64,000 nucleotides of DNA from Jacaranda mimosifolia (taxonomy: Eukaryota; Streptophyta; Magnoliopsida; Lamiales; Bignoniaceae), in the NCBI GenBank assembly GCA_018894105.1, contig CM032123.1, forward strand, positions 29,675,744-29,739,743. Reading direction: 5' to 3'. Shown in pieces: positions 1 through 11,398 of this stretch (position 1 is the first letter of the stretch; every line of letters starts with the position of its first letter). The notes below the pieces were generated by a model. It made no database searches and was not told where the DNA came from. It saw nothing but the letters and a program-made list of their open reading frames with translations. The position numbers and the translations under genes were made by a program.

Positions 1-627
1 ATTAGAGTGTATGGCCATTAACATGTTAACTTATTATAATAATATCATAAGTCAATGTTGCGTTTTAGATAATTGAAGTTTGGCTAATGGACCCAATTGA
101 AGCCAAGTCCATTACAGCTCCTCAAGTCGATATCGTTAGCAATAAATGTATCTTCAAGTCTGAAAAATGCACAGATTAAACATAATTTGCCACCATATTT
201 TTATGATATATTAAAAAAATTTAAATTGTGAGGTTTGTTGGGAATAAAGTATCATTTATATTCAATAAACAATTATTTTTTATTTTTTTATTTCACAATT
301 ATTAGACTCATATTTTACTATTAGATAAAAGGAGGTGTGATTCACTTTTTACTCTTACAAGACTTTGTATTATTGACAACACGATTATAGGTTGTTTCTT
401 GATCTCCCTGTGATTATGCACATAAAATAAGATATTATTACGAGCTAATGAAAATTTATCTAAAATCATGATCAACTGTCAATTTTTGTATGTGAAAGAC
501 AAATATGATAAGACAACGACAAATATCGTGACCATTCAATTATAAATTTAAATTGTTTTTATACTTCATGTGGTTTACAATTTTACAATCTTATGATAAT
601 GATGGTTATTCATTTGATATAGTCCTA

Positions 628-700
<73 letters not shown>

Positions 701-1340
701 AATAAGCTGCAAGGTGCGGGGCTTAGACAATGAACCCAGCCTGTATATTAGAAAGTCAAAATGAAGCAAATAGAGGGCCTTACATCAAAATAAGCATTCC
801 AAATATTCCAATACTTCAACACAAATCACATAGTTGTTCACAATCAAAACTACTCTACTTTGATAGGGTAAATATTATTCATAATAAACGACGCATTCAA
901 AGCCTAAGTTGAATGCCAAAAAGTTAAAAAGAAAAAGAAAAAAAAAATAAAGATTCTTAATTAAATATATAAATTGAGCATTGAACTAAATCGTTTAAAA
1001 ATGTTATCTATTGTACATATAAAGTTGGTTTCTCTACTTGATTTCAATCTCAGCTCCTCAACTACAATTTTAGGCTATTTTAGATGAAGTAGTATGGCTA
1101 ATTACACGTAGTCAAATGCTATTAGATGTCAAAAATACATTCAATTTCTTAGTTGGTATAGTGGATCCAAAAAATAAAATAAAGAAAAAGGGTGCTATAA
1201 TTTCCTCCTTAAAATATGGTGTGATCAAATACTAGTGCAGGAAAGAAGACTGCTATGGAGTTAGGTGAAGTGCGGTCCCCTGCTTCTAGTGTGGCTTCCA
1301 CTATCTTCAGAGAAAAAGAGGGCATGGGATTGACAGTAAT
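1..1340. other. AT-rich intergenic DNA, no gene seen
   Basis: No open frame with recognisable content on either strand. The only clear structure is the TAA/TTA hairpin repeat at 626-701, listed separately. Confidence 0.6.
626..701. repeat. (TAA)n-(TTA)n microsatellite forming a perfect hairpin
   Basis: A run of TAA units switches at about 652 to a run of TTA units, so the two halves are reverse complements and can fold back. Short low-complexity frames over it (poly-Asn/poly-Ile) are artefacts. Confidence 0.9.
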
Positions 1341-1345
1341 TGCAT

Positions 1346-1353
1346 TATAAATT
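1346..1353 (+). promoter_or_regulatory. Possible TATA box of the first RALF gene
   Basis: TATAAATT lies 89-96 bases before the RALF start codon, a suitable distance for a short leader. The GAA repeat would then fall in the 5' UTR. Position and composition only; no transcript evidence. Confidence 0.3.
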
Positions 1354-1382
1354 TTGCTATTATTCCTGCAAACCAAATTCAA

Positions 1383-1416
1383 AAGAAGAAGAAGAAGAAG
1401 AAGAAGAAGAAGAAGA
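1383..1416 (+). repeat. GAA microsatellite in the RALF 5' leader
   Basis: About eleven AGA/GAA units end 26 bases before the RALF start codon. The Arg-rich frame across it is a low-complexity shadow. Confidence 0.85.
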
Positions 1417-1441
1417 GGACTAATCAAATCCACACAAAAAA

Positions 1442-1798
1442 ATGGAAACAAATCCCACAAACTTTCTTCTTCACACCTTCTTCTTCCTACTTCTTCTTAC
1501 GCTCACACATATGATTACTGCCTTCAATCCTATCAATACCCCATCATCATCATGCAACGGTTCCATAGCAGAATGCAACAAAGAAGATTTTGAGATGCTG
1601 ATGGAATCAGAAATAAGCAGAAGATTTCTTGAACAGAAGAAATACATCTCACCAGGGGCTCTGAAAAGGGATCAGCCCGTCTGCAACGGTGGTGCAGCAG
1701 GTGAGTCTTACTCCAGAGGCAGTGGCTGCCTTCCTCAGCCGTCTAATACTTACCACAGGGATTGCCCCAGATACTATCAATGTCGGGATGATGCATGA
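1442..1798 (+). CDS. RALF: Divergent RALF (rapid alkalinization factor) preproprotein
   Basis: Single-exon gene, 118 aa. RALFs are secreted cysteine-rich peptides sensed by FERONIA/CrRLK1L receptor kinases at the cell wall. Seen: a hydrophobic signal peptide (about residues 8-27), a short pro-region with a C-x6-C pair (CNGSIAEC), a dibasic RR-F-L site of the type cut by the subtilase S1P, then the mature region beginning KKYISPGALKRDQPVC and ending in a YYQC tail. The four mature cysteines are present. Odd: YISPGAL replaces the usual YISYGAL, and the usual ASYYNC block is replaced by GESYSRGSGC, so this is a diverged RALF class, unlike the second RALF at 53.6-54.0 kb. It converges with the methyltransferase gene, their stop codons lying about 330 bases apart. 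Family assignment is firm; subgroup is not. Confidence 0.9.
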   Translation: METNPTNFLLHTFFFLLLLTLTHMITAFNPINTPSSSCNGSIAECNKEDFEMLMESEISRRFLEQKKYISPGALKRDQPVCNGGAAGESYSRGSGCLPQPSNTYHRDCPRYYQCRDDA

Positions 1799-1821
1799 TT
1801 TTCGATGTTTTAAGAAATAGG

Positions 1822-1904
1822 ATCTTGTGTTCTTTGATGTATTTGCTGATGTTCTGTCTTGAAATACGATTTTGTGCTTTTTGATGTATTTGCTGATGTT
1901 CTGT
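1822..1904 (+). repeat. Two-copy 47-bp tandem repeat in the RALF 3' region
   Basis: The block GATGTATTTGCTGATGTTCT occurs at 1836 and again at 1883 with similar flanks, giving a period of 47 bases. It starts just after the RALF stop codon and is probably in the 3' UTR. Confidence 0.75.
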
Positions 1905-2125
1905 AATTAAATCATTGAAGGCTTTCCAACGTGGCTTAATATTACTTACAAAGTTTAGCAAGTACAGAAGACAGCTCTAAAGGATAATAAACTGGCAATA
2001 CTCTCATTACAAATAAAAATACTTTAACAAATCAGATGAGTCTTAAATAAGTTGGCACAATTACCTCAGGCACATACATAATACAGTAAAGACTGCAAAA
2101 CTTTGTGCTGCTTGATATTGAAAAA

Positions 2126-2580
2126 TCATTTGAAATGAATCTTCCATACCTCTCGGACATTGGACGAACCATCTGCAACCTCGGTGACCAGAGAAGCGGC
2201 TAAAGCACCTGAGGAAGTTCGTATTAGCAGAGCCCAGATGTACAATCTTAAGCAATTTACAGAGCAAGCTCAATTTAGAAAATAAATTGCAAACTCTAAT
2301 ATTTGAATTACAGACCAAACTGAAGTTCCATCCCTTAAGACTTTTGCTTGTTACCCAAGGGTAATTAATTTTATTTGTTAATAAAGCCCAATCAACACAT
2401 GGTAATATCCAAGAAGTTCCAACTCACCATCTTTTTCGACAACAGATAAAAACCTCCTTGATCCTCCTCCCACCCCAAAATAATACTTCTTTGCTGCCAT
2501 GTACACAACTCCGTGGGGATTACTCAGGCACTGGTCAGGAGGAAAGTGGAGATTTCAGAGATGAAGAAATTACTGAACCA

Positions 2581-2620
<40 letters not shown>

Positions 2621-5444
2621 TTTATAAGTTTGAACAGATTGGGCAGTGCAGAAATTGAGTAAACTGTCTCTGCCATGAGAATGACATCATAACCAGCTGT
2701 CTGATCCAGCTGGGGAGAACATCTTACTTCATCTTCATTTCTAAATACACAAGAGAGAATACAGTGCACTTCACCCCAGTCACCGGAAAAGAAGCGAGTC
2801 TCAGTATTAATGCGGCCCTCCACATCTGGATCCAAATACTGAGAATTCTTTTCAACGTTAGCAGTAACATTAGGAATGGTGAGGCATTGCAGGACTTCTG
2901 CGTTGAAATCCTGGAAATGCACGGCTGCTGCACCCTACCGCAACAAAAGGAATGATATTTAGACCTCCTATTAATACTGAGGCAAAATATCATAATGATC
3001 AAATGTCAATGCCCCTTTATTTACCTTTAGGCAAGCAAATATACCAGGAAGTCCATGGCCACATCCAAGCTGAAAGATGAAAGTCAGTAAGCATGAAACA
3101 GAACATTAATACAAGTACATCATGATTCAGACGACATATAGTATCAAGAGGAAAAGCTACCTCCCAATAACTGACTAATGTTATTATGTAACAAAATCAA
3201 ACTTTTACTACCGTGTTGTCTTTCATAATCATTTAATTGAAGCTCCATAACTACTCAGAAATTTTTGTTGCTTCTGCCTTCCAAACTTCATTATCATGCA
3301 ATATATATGTTTAGGAAGAATATAAAAAGAAAAGAAAATATCTTCAGTTCTTTTTCTCAATAAATTAAAACAAATAAATAAATAAGGTAACTAATAGTAC
3401 TCAAATACAAAATATAATTAAAAGAATTTGAAAGCAGTACATGTGTGGATATTTTGTTGACCTAATAGGGTTCATTTTGTACTGAAAACTTATTCTTCTT
3501 CATTTCTATTAAGAACATATTTGTAGTTGGTTTAATCATATAGCTAGAGCACTAGATTAAAATATGTCCCGCTGTAGTACTACATTTTTATTGAGTAGCA
3601 AGTTAAGTGGTTACAACCAATCAAGTAAAAGAACAAAGTTGCAGATTTTATTTCTTTACCAACACAAGAAGCATTATGGAAAGAAAGATGCCATAATTTT
3701 CCCAAAACACCGCAAAACAAAACCAAACAAAGCCTTAATTGTTGATCTACAGACTGTATAAGGAACAAGGAGCTTGTCACACGAACGACAGCAATATACA
3801 GTAATCATCAAGCACACACATGAAATGCTTTTTATGAGATGGATTTGAGACAATTTGTCATCTTTGGAGAATGTCTTTCCAGTTCATTAAACACAATGCG
3901 CATGTGCGCAATTTCAAACTGGTCTATATGCAATCAGAGGAATGCTAATTTTCAGCATTGCCTCTAAAGGATACTGCTTATGAGAGATCAGTTTTCCATT
4001 TTGGCTTTGGCAGAAGATTGCAGATTACTCAGCTGCCACAGCTTTATGGGATTTTAAGAGTGGCCAAAAAGAAATCACAATTTTCTTTTCAAAAATTCTG
4101 GCTTCGGTACTTGAAGACTCTCACTTTGAAACTCCATATAAATACGTTTTTCTTTTGCCAAAAAGATAATATAATGATTCAGCAATTGTTCGAATGAAAG
4201 TTTGGCAGGAGAAAAAATTCTTTATTATTTAACTTCTGAATAGCAACAGTCAAAGTAGAAATCATGAACCAAAAGCTATGTGCCTTGAAAGGCAAGAGAA
4301 AACCCTTCTATTTTCTTTCACAAACATATAATGGATTTCTAAATGAAAGAAACTGCTCTGGAAATGAAAAACAAAGGATCAAAAGGTTTTCCTTGGACTG
4401 TGCATGGTAAAGAACATAGAATCACCTTAGCATTAGGGTCCCACCTCTAGAACTCGCTTTCCAATGAATGACAACCTCCCATCTTTCATCTCAGAGCTAA
4501 GGGCTGCAATTAAGTCCAGTGACCCCTCCCATAGTTTCAATCCTCCTGCTTACATTCACAAAAAATAGCATATTTACTTAACATGTGCACATGTTTTTGA
4601 ATATGCAGAGATACACAGTTCAATATGCATATGTGCAAACATTGCTCATGCCTAAGTAAAAGATGAAATACAACAGTATGATTGTGTGACAAATCCTTGC
4701 ATAAACATAAATGTGCATGTACAGGAAGATAAGTCACTGGATAGATATGAAGTTGGAAAATATACAAACCTTCATATTTACCAGGTACTAAATCTGAATT
4801 GGCCAATGCAAATACCTCCTGAGTGCTCACCCTCCCCTAGAAGAAATGCAATTAGTTCAACAGATATTATCTATGCTAATCATTGCTAAGTTGAATCCTT
4901 ACACCCCCACCCCCAACTAAGGAAATCTGTCAGTGCCCCAAGAAAGCAAAGTATTTCCTTCCTTTTTGCAACTTGGGGGCGGTGGCACACTTCCCTCATA
5001 ACCCAAAAAGAAACCAATAGCAAAATCCTTCCACTAATTCTCACTCTTAGAAATCTACAGTTTATAATCAACTGCACTATTATCAATCAAACAAGGAAAA
5101 AAATAACAATTTAAAGATGTTTTCAATAACCTTGAGTAATGTAAGCCCACCAACGTTCACAGGCTCCACAGTATACTTCCCAGTTTTTGAAACCTACACT
5201 TCATATCCCAAATCAATCAGCAACTTCTCCACCAACTTTCACACAATTGATCATATAAAGCCAATCTTTTTCCCGCATATATTTGTATGTACAAGAGTAC
5301 CTCTGAGGCGAGAACTTCAAGGCAAGGCGGTGGAGGCGGGAGGGGTTTTTCAGGGAACTCAAGAAAGCCCAATCCGGAAGTGGGTTTTTCATCAAATAGA
5401 CGAAAGATTTCTTCTTTTGGTGTGTTTGATTGTGTCGACTCCAT
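2126..5444 (-). CDS. METTL18/HPM1-like protein-histidine methyltransferase (8 exons)
   Basis: Eight exons on the minus strand join in phase: 5301-5444, 5131-5193, 4770-4836, 4445-4545, 3025-3069, 2617-2934, 2428-2530, 2126-2208, total 924 nt, 307 aa. All boundaries are GT-AG. The SAM-binding motif I, VLELGCGHGLPG (residues 123-134), is split by the intron after the Glu of VLE. Other family hallmarks: EGGLKLWEGSLDL upstream, VHFQDFNAEVL after motif I, AETVYSISALPNLFKLIKK, and YYFGVGGGSRRF near the C-terminus. In yeast and humans this family (Hpm1, METTL18) methylates a histidine of ribosomal protein L3; that role in plants is inference. The N-terminus has a proline run (residues 34-40). Odd: the 86-nt intron 2531-2616 opens with GT followed at once by a 34-nt T tract. 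Exons were read by eye from phase and family resemblance. Confidence 0.88.
2582..2615. repeat. 34-nt A tract (T on the gene strand) at a 5' splice site
   Basis: An uninterrupted A run on the plus strand. On the methyltransferase sense strand it is T34 starting inside the donor GT of intron 6, so the donor reads AAG|GTTTTT. Confidence 0.9.
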
Positions 5445-7500
5445 TGCTATTGCTGCTGTTTCTTCTTTGGTTCAGCGTCCAGTTTTGAGGTTTCAATGGA
5501 AAAAGGAAAAAAGGAAAATACATATGGGCCTTGGGCTCGTTTGGTTTTATTTTTATTCTCATTTTTTATTTCTATCATTTTTAAAACTTAAAAAGATAGT
5601 TAGTGAAAATAAATTGAAAATAAATTTATATTTAAATAAATTATTAATTTTTAATCCGTGCATTGCACCAAGAAATAATTTAAAATTTTATTATATTCAA
5701 TATTAATTATAATTGATACTCACGTTTCTTATAATTAATTATATTACAAATATTAAATAAAAACACTAACTCAAAAAAAACAAATAGAAGTTTTATTGCG
5801 AACAATATAACAGTTGAAACAATATTTCATTTGAATGAGACTTATAATCATCAAATCAAATGTTATTGGAGTTGTACCATTCCTTACAAATCTTCATATT
5901 TTACCTACACAAAAATATATATTAAAAGAAAACAACATTTAGAATAATGAAATAAAATCTTTAATATCTATAATTAAATATATATTATGTAAATACTAAA
6001 ACATAAAACTTACCTTGTATGTTTTTTATCCATGTAACAACTTCCAAAGCTCATGCGTTATTGCATTTCTATTAAAAGAAAGAAATTACTTGCCAAGTGT
6101 AAATTTTTTTATAAAGTTAATGAATTGCTTATAAAAATATAGGCACCTCAATATCTCTTTCATATTCATAAATTTTTTTTTGAACAATATATTTGTAGAA
6201 TTGCATTAAATATATAGAATCTTAAACATATAGATGGTTTTAGTATATATTGTTTACTTCTCTAATATGGTTAAGTGAAGTAAATTGAATATACCTTGCC
6301 TATTTTTGCTTTACGACGTTTATCAACCTTTTTCCTAAAAGTTAAAATTGAATGTTTGATCATAATAACTATATAAATATAAAATAAATATTCAATTTTC
6401 TAACAACAATTATCATACATACCTCATGCGATGAATTGATTTTAATAACTTCTTCATCCCAGTTAGACTCAAATCTCGATATTTACCAGTTAAAAAGTTA
6501 TTTATATACTTCCTGAAAAAAGAACACATCATACCATAAGAATTACAACATGTGCATATATAATAATGAAATTGCCCATGCTACCTATCATCCTGTTTGT
6601 TTATCCACTCCTTTAAATTAATTTTCCCAAAGTCACTAAATCCATGCAGATTGAAATGGGCCATCTTTCAGCCATCACTCGCAAATACCGATTGCGCTCC
6701 CAGCTAATGATATATTTAATTAAATATTAGTATCAGACAATAAAATTAGAATCAAACTTTTCAAAAGTAAAACTTCCAAAAAGAAAGGATAAAATTTCAG
6801 TCTAAGTTTTAGGTAAAAGAAACTAAACATAATAAATGAATCTCATATAAAAATTTTGGTGACAGGGATTGTCAACTAGTACAATTTACGCAATGTAGTC
6901 ACTTGTGTATTTATTTTCATAATAAGAGTAATATCATGAAATAACTCCACCAATTTAAAATAGCAAGATGGTGGGTAAAAGGGTAAAACTTAAGAAAAGG
7001 AAAGAAAAAGAATCAAAGTTGGATAGAAACTAAAATTCCGCATTATACTATAGCTCCATTAACAAATTCTATGTAGAAGAAAATTTTCAGAAATATTAAT
7101 AATCAAGAGATGAATATGCTAAATGACTTAAATTTCTTTGAAATTTCATATAAATCCAATAATTATGTGGGGTACTTTCTTATAATAGATTAAGAAATAG
7201 CTTAGGATATTGAGTAGTCCAAAATTAAGGTACATGTCATGGCTAATATCTATAGCTATGACCAAATATATATATTAAAAAAAATAAGATTCAATATAAA
7301 TAGTAACATCCAATTATGAATCACCATAATTTTATTTGATTCTACAAAGTCCTTATCTAACTTCAAAATAGTTTATATATTCTAAGAAAAACATTACACA
7401 TGATTGTACATCTAAATTGTTTGTACAAAGTCCTTATCCAAATTTGATATCAAGTTCTCCTCCATATTAGAATTTTGATCATGAACTTCACTGTTAGCAT
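5445..7500. other. AT-rich spacer with a Helitron-like tail, no gene seen
   Basis: Upstream of the methyltransferase. Apart from the hairpin at 5656-5669 and the AT-rich stretch after it, which resembles the DNA after the hairpin at 28.14 kb, I see nothing coding. Confidence 0.5.
5656..5669 (-). mobile_element. Possible degenerate Helitron 3'-end hairpin
   Basis: CCGTGCATTGCACC can fold as a short stem (GTGC/GCAC). About 180 bases to its right resemble the DNA following the better hairpin at 28.14 kb (AT-rich blocks, then a shared AATGAGACTTATAATA-like block). The CTRR terminus is not recognisable, so this is tentative. Confidence 0.3.
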
Positions 7501-9728
7501 CTTCTTTGTAATGATGTAATGGAATGGAAAAAGATTAGTTAAGACAACTTTTAACAAAAAAAATTAGTTATTCTAAACTAATTTGGTTAATAATAAATTA
7601 CCTCCTAACACAAATTTTCTTTGCTAGTGATTCATCATCTTGCAAGTCACTTGTGGAAGAATCTCTCACCATGCTTTTTGAAAAGCTAGAGTTAGCTTCC
7701 TCCAAAAATGATTTACTTACAACAGATGATTCATTCTTCAAATGATTGACAATAGAACCCTTGGTTACTCTTCTTTAATACTCACAGTTCCTTAAAGCTT
7801 AGATGTAATCAGTCAATATATAAAAATATAAGCCAGTTATCATATTATTAAAAGCAATATCAGATATACTAACCAAGAAAGAAAAAAACCATTATACATG
7901 CTTCAAGAGATACTTAGACTCAAGATTGACATCAACATTATACCACTTCAAAACTATGAGGTCAAGATTTCCACTTTTCAAAATTGTAATCAGTCAACTT
8001 AATCTGGAATACGAATGGATGTCTTGTGAGACGCATAACTGTGTCTATAACAATCTTACGTTATGCTCTTTCCTACATAATTAACATTAAAATAATTAAA
8101 TAAATTTAGTAAATAATAAGAATCATAAAAATATTTAATCCTTTACAATTCAATATGGTTGTACAAATTTAATAAAAAAATACAATAACTTGTTCATATG
8201 CTACCATGAGTTGTGCGAGCACTATACCAATGAGTCTTTTAAATTCATTATCAAAAATAACAAACCATGCCCCACCACTCATATCACAGTCAAAGACCTT
8301 CAACATGTACCTTGAAATAAAAAGGATTTTGTATATTAATGAACAATATTCAATTAGATGAATGAACAAAATTTAAGTTTGTTTATATACATATTTGAGT
8401 ATAGATAAATGAAACGAACCTCAATATAGGAGACTGCACCTCAACCTTGCAACAATCACGGAAGAAAGTTAAGTCCTTCCCTGAAACCTTTTTTGGACAA
8501 TGCATGCAAGCTTTATAACATAAAATATTTTGTAAGTCAACTTTCAAAATATCAGCTTTGCATGTGTAATCAAAACCATTGCGTGACTACAATGTAGAAA
8601 AAGCAAAATAAATTATATTCAATTGCAATTAGTAATTTTATAAATTATGATAATCACTGATGTATCAACAGAAGTAATCTTAGAGAAAATCTCAACCACC
8701 ATCTTTCTATTGTGGAACTTCAACTCTGACACAGAAGGTTGCAAATTTTCAATTGGTGTAATGTTTTCATCTCCCAAGCTGCATATAGTATAGTTAGATA
8801 TTATATATACGAAAAATAACGTGAAAGATCGAATCAATAAGATTTATGTTTGATGTATGAATGAGTAGTATATATAAGAAAAACACACTAACCTATCTAG
8901 AAATTCCAAAACCTCAGGTATCTCCAGATTAATGTAAACTTTGGTCCCAAATGTGGATTTTAAATTATGAACACCTATATTTTATAATAAAAGAAAAAGC
9001 TGCATTAAATCAATGTGCCAAACAAAAATAACACTATACATCATTTATTGATTTCAAAAAGCTATTAGTGCCTTTAAAGAAGTCACAACTACCACAAAAG
9101 GGCGTGTAGTATTTTTAAAACAATCATCATCTAGCACGTTAGCCAATTTGCCTCATAATGGCACCATCATACTACTACCACTGTATAAGAAAACGAAAAG
9201 TCAAAATGGAATTAACATGATTTTTTGCTTTACACTTACACTTGTTACACACACAACACACACACACACACAGGGGGGGGGAGAATATTTATTATATAAT
9301 GAAGTACCTTTGATCCATCAATTCAATGTTTCGTACTAGACCAAATTTTGTACTTTCAATAGGGCCCTTTTTATTTAGCCTTCCCAAAACATCTACATCA
9401 TAATATTTTGAATGTTAATGCAACACAATCATGTACAATTCAACAAAATTTAATGAGTATAGCACCAAAAGTGAGAATGAAGTTATAAGTCAAATAAGTA
9501 TCTACTCTGAAACGTGCAAGGATATCTTTGAAGTTCACAAATTCGAATTTATGTGGCATAATGTGATTATCTCCTTCCAGGTTGTTCACTTTAGTTTCCA
9601 TTGTGAAATAAATGCAATAATTGTTACAAACAAGCCTATGACCTCATTTACTAAACACATCTTTCAAAAAGTAGCGGCCTGAACCTAGCAATCAAATTCT
9701 TAGGTATTGTTGCTTGCACGTGTTCATC
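7500..9728 (-). pseudogene. RPA70-like single-strand DNA-binding protein, main part (broken)
   Basis: Decayed exons of a replication protein A large-subunit-like gene. In gene order: exon 2 starts at 9728 with DEHVQATIPKNLIARFRPLL and soon hits an in-frame stop; further left come an exon with the zinc-ribbon-like block CYKACMHCPKKV (about 8430-8600) and the next exon reading YMLKVFDCDMSGGAWFVIFD (about 8200-8310); then a tail with acidic and serine-rich sequence (about 7600-7790). The order OB fold, zinc ribbon, OB fold matches the RPA70 C-terminus, which binds single-stranded DNA. Plant Helitrons often carry such genes, so it may be Helitron cargo; no RepHel helicase is visible. Its exon 1 lies beyond MULE-1 at 19309-19452. 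Boundaries are approximate. Confidence 0.65.
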
Positions 9729-10593
9729 CTGCACATATAATATACAATCATCAAAAAAAGGATTAGCATTGGATTGACCATATCAAAACATGGCTATTAA
9801 TAGGATTATGGGTTGTGGGTTGGTCCAAAATCAAAGTTCACACAAATTTATTTTCAAATTATACGTAGTAATCATATTATTGATAAGCTGATTCAAAACG
9901 AAAAAAATGGGACAATTATTAAAGTAATAGATATGTAAAACGAATAGATTCATGAAAAATAAAATTACATAAGAAAATATCTAAATACGTCTACACTTTG
10001 ATTACAATTAATAGCTATATCTGACTGAAGAAAAAAAAATCTCACTATATGACTGAAAACATAATCCATTTTATGATATTCTTCCCTCCACAAATTATTT
10101 AACATTTATTTTTAAAAAATTATATATTAACTACAACATTGAATAATTAATTATAAATAAACATAATATTAAGATGAACTAATATGTAATTTATCTACCA
10201 AAAATAATATTGAGAACTATAAATATTTGTATACTTGTTGCTACCAAATTGCCATATTGTATGCCAAAATTATAAGAATTAAATAATAATTTTAATAATT
10301 AAAACTAATATTATTTTTACATAGCATATGTGATATCCAATAAATTAATTAGAATTATTAAACAGTGGTAGCTATTTCATTATATTACTAACACAAAAAG
10401 TACAAAAAACATGTTATACCACAAACAAAAAGTTCGGATATTTTCTACCATGATGAAGCTTAACTTTTATTATATTATTAGCAATACCAAAATAGGTTAT
10501 AAGATTAGTTATCGAAAAGAAACAATATGATAGATGTAAATATTAAAAAAAAATTGTTATCAAATTCACAACTGAAAAAGTAAAAGAATATCA
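9729..10593. other. AT-rich remnant of the RPA-like first intron
   Basis: This stretch lies between the acceptor of RPA-like exon 2 and the left target duplication of MULE-1, so it is the left half of the intron that MULE-1 entered. No coding content seen. Confidence 0.5.
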
Positions 10594-10603
10594 TATTTGT
10601 AAA
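10594..10603. repeat. MULE-1 left target-site duplication
   Basis: TATTTGTAAA, repeated exactly at 19238-19247 beyond the other end of the element. Confidence 0.9.
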
Positions 10604-10838
10604 GGGAAAAATACTTTTTTCGTCCTATTAGATTTCCCAACTTTCATTTTTGTCCTATATGTTACGCAATATTAGATTTAGTCCTATATGTTAAAAAAAA
10701 ATTGCACATTTAGTTTGAAACTCGCCGGAATTTCAAAAAGTGGCCAAAATGCTAACCTGGCACATCGGAAACTAGGCATTTGGCTGAGTTGGCACCAATG
10801 TAGTTGACTAGGATTTTTTATAAACCCATTTGGCACTT
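10604..10838 (+). repeat. MULE-1 left terminal inverted repeat
   Basis: Matches the reverse complement of 19004-19237 along its whole length with scattered mismatches and small indels; the match ends near CATTTGGCACTT. Confidence 0.9.
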
Positions 10839-10978
10839 AGTCCCTTGCTTAGTTGGATTTTTTTTTGGGGGAGGGGGAGGGGACTCCCTCCGCTTTACAC
10901 CTTTTCCCTCCAAAATCATATAACCATTCTCCCACCATTTCATCCCACACCAAAACCCTCGGCTGCAACTTGGAAAAG

Positions 10979-11398
10979 ATGTCATCCATTGAAGGTCCAC
11001 TAACTTGCTACTGTGGAAGATGGCTTGCATTTTTGTCTTTCAATAACCTTCCTCTCTTGCCTGTCTCTGTTCTCTCTACTCTATGCTTCAATTTTTTCTT
11101 TTTCTTATTTCTGCCATTAATTTTACTTCAATATTTGCTTGGATGGAGAGGTGGTTGCCGTTCCTTTACTTGGGAGGATCCGCCTATGTGCTCCAGAGCA
11201 ATTGCAATAATTCCAGGTCTCTTGGCTAAGTGCTCATAGTATGAAGCTAAGATTAAGGAACTAAAAAAAACTGAAGCTGAGGTTCCTCAATTGAGGAAAT
11301 ATAAAGTTGAGGTGCATAAACTGAGTAGGATGAAGAGATATCTGCAGATTGCCCTTGTTATTTCTTGGTTTTATTTTCTGAAGACTTGGTTTGGTTAG
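10979..11398 (+). pseudogene. GRF-type zinc-finger gene of MULE-1 (one in-frame stop)
   Basis: A 140-codon frame with one internal TAG at 11237-11239. It opens near CYCGRWLAFLSF and continues to GGCRSFTWEDPPMCSRA and IIPGLL, which is the plant GRF zinc-finger pattern (CxCG..., then GGCxFFxWxDPPMC). After the stop comes a charged, possibly coiled-coil stretch (EAKIKELKKTEAEV) and a hydrophobic C-terminus (LQIALVISWFYFL) that could span a membrane. The middle of the finger is replaced by a hydrophobic run, which may be an unspliced intron or damage. GRF domains in other proteins bind nucleic acid; this protein's role is unknown. It converges with the transposase gene, as does its counterpart in the second MULE. 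Confidence 0.65.
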
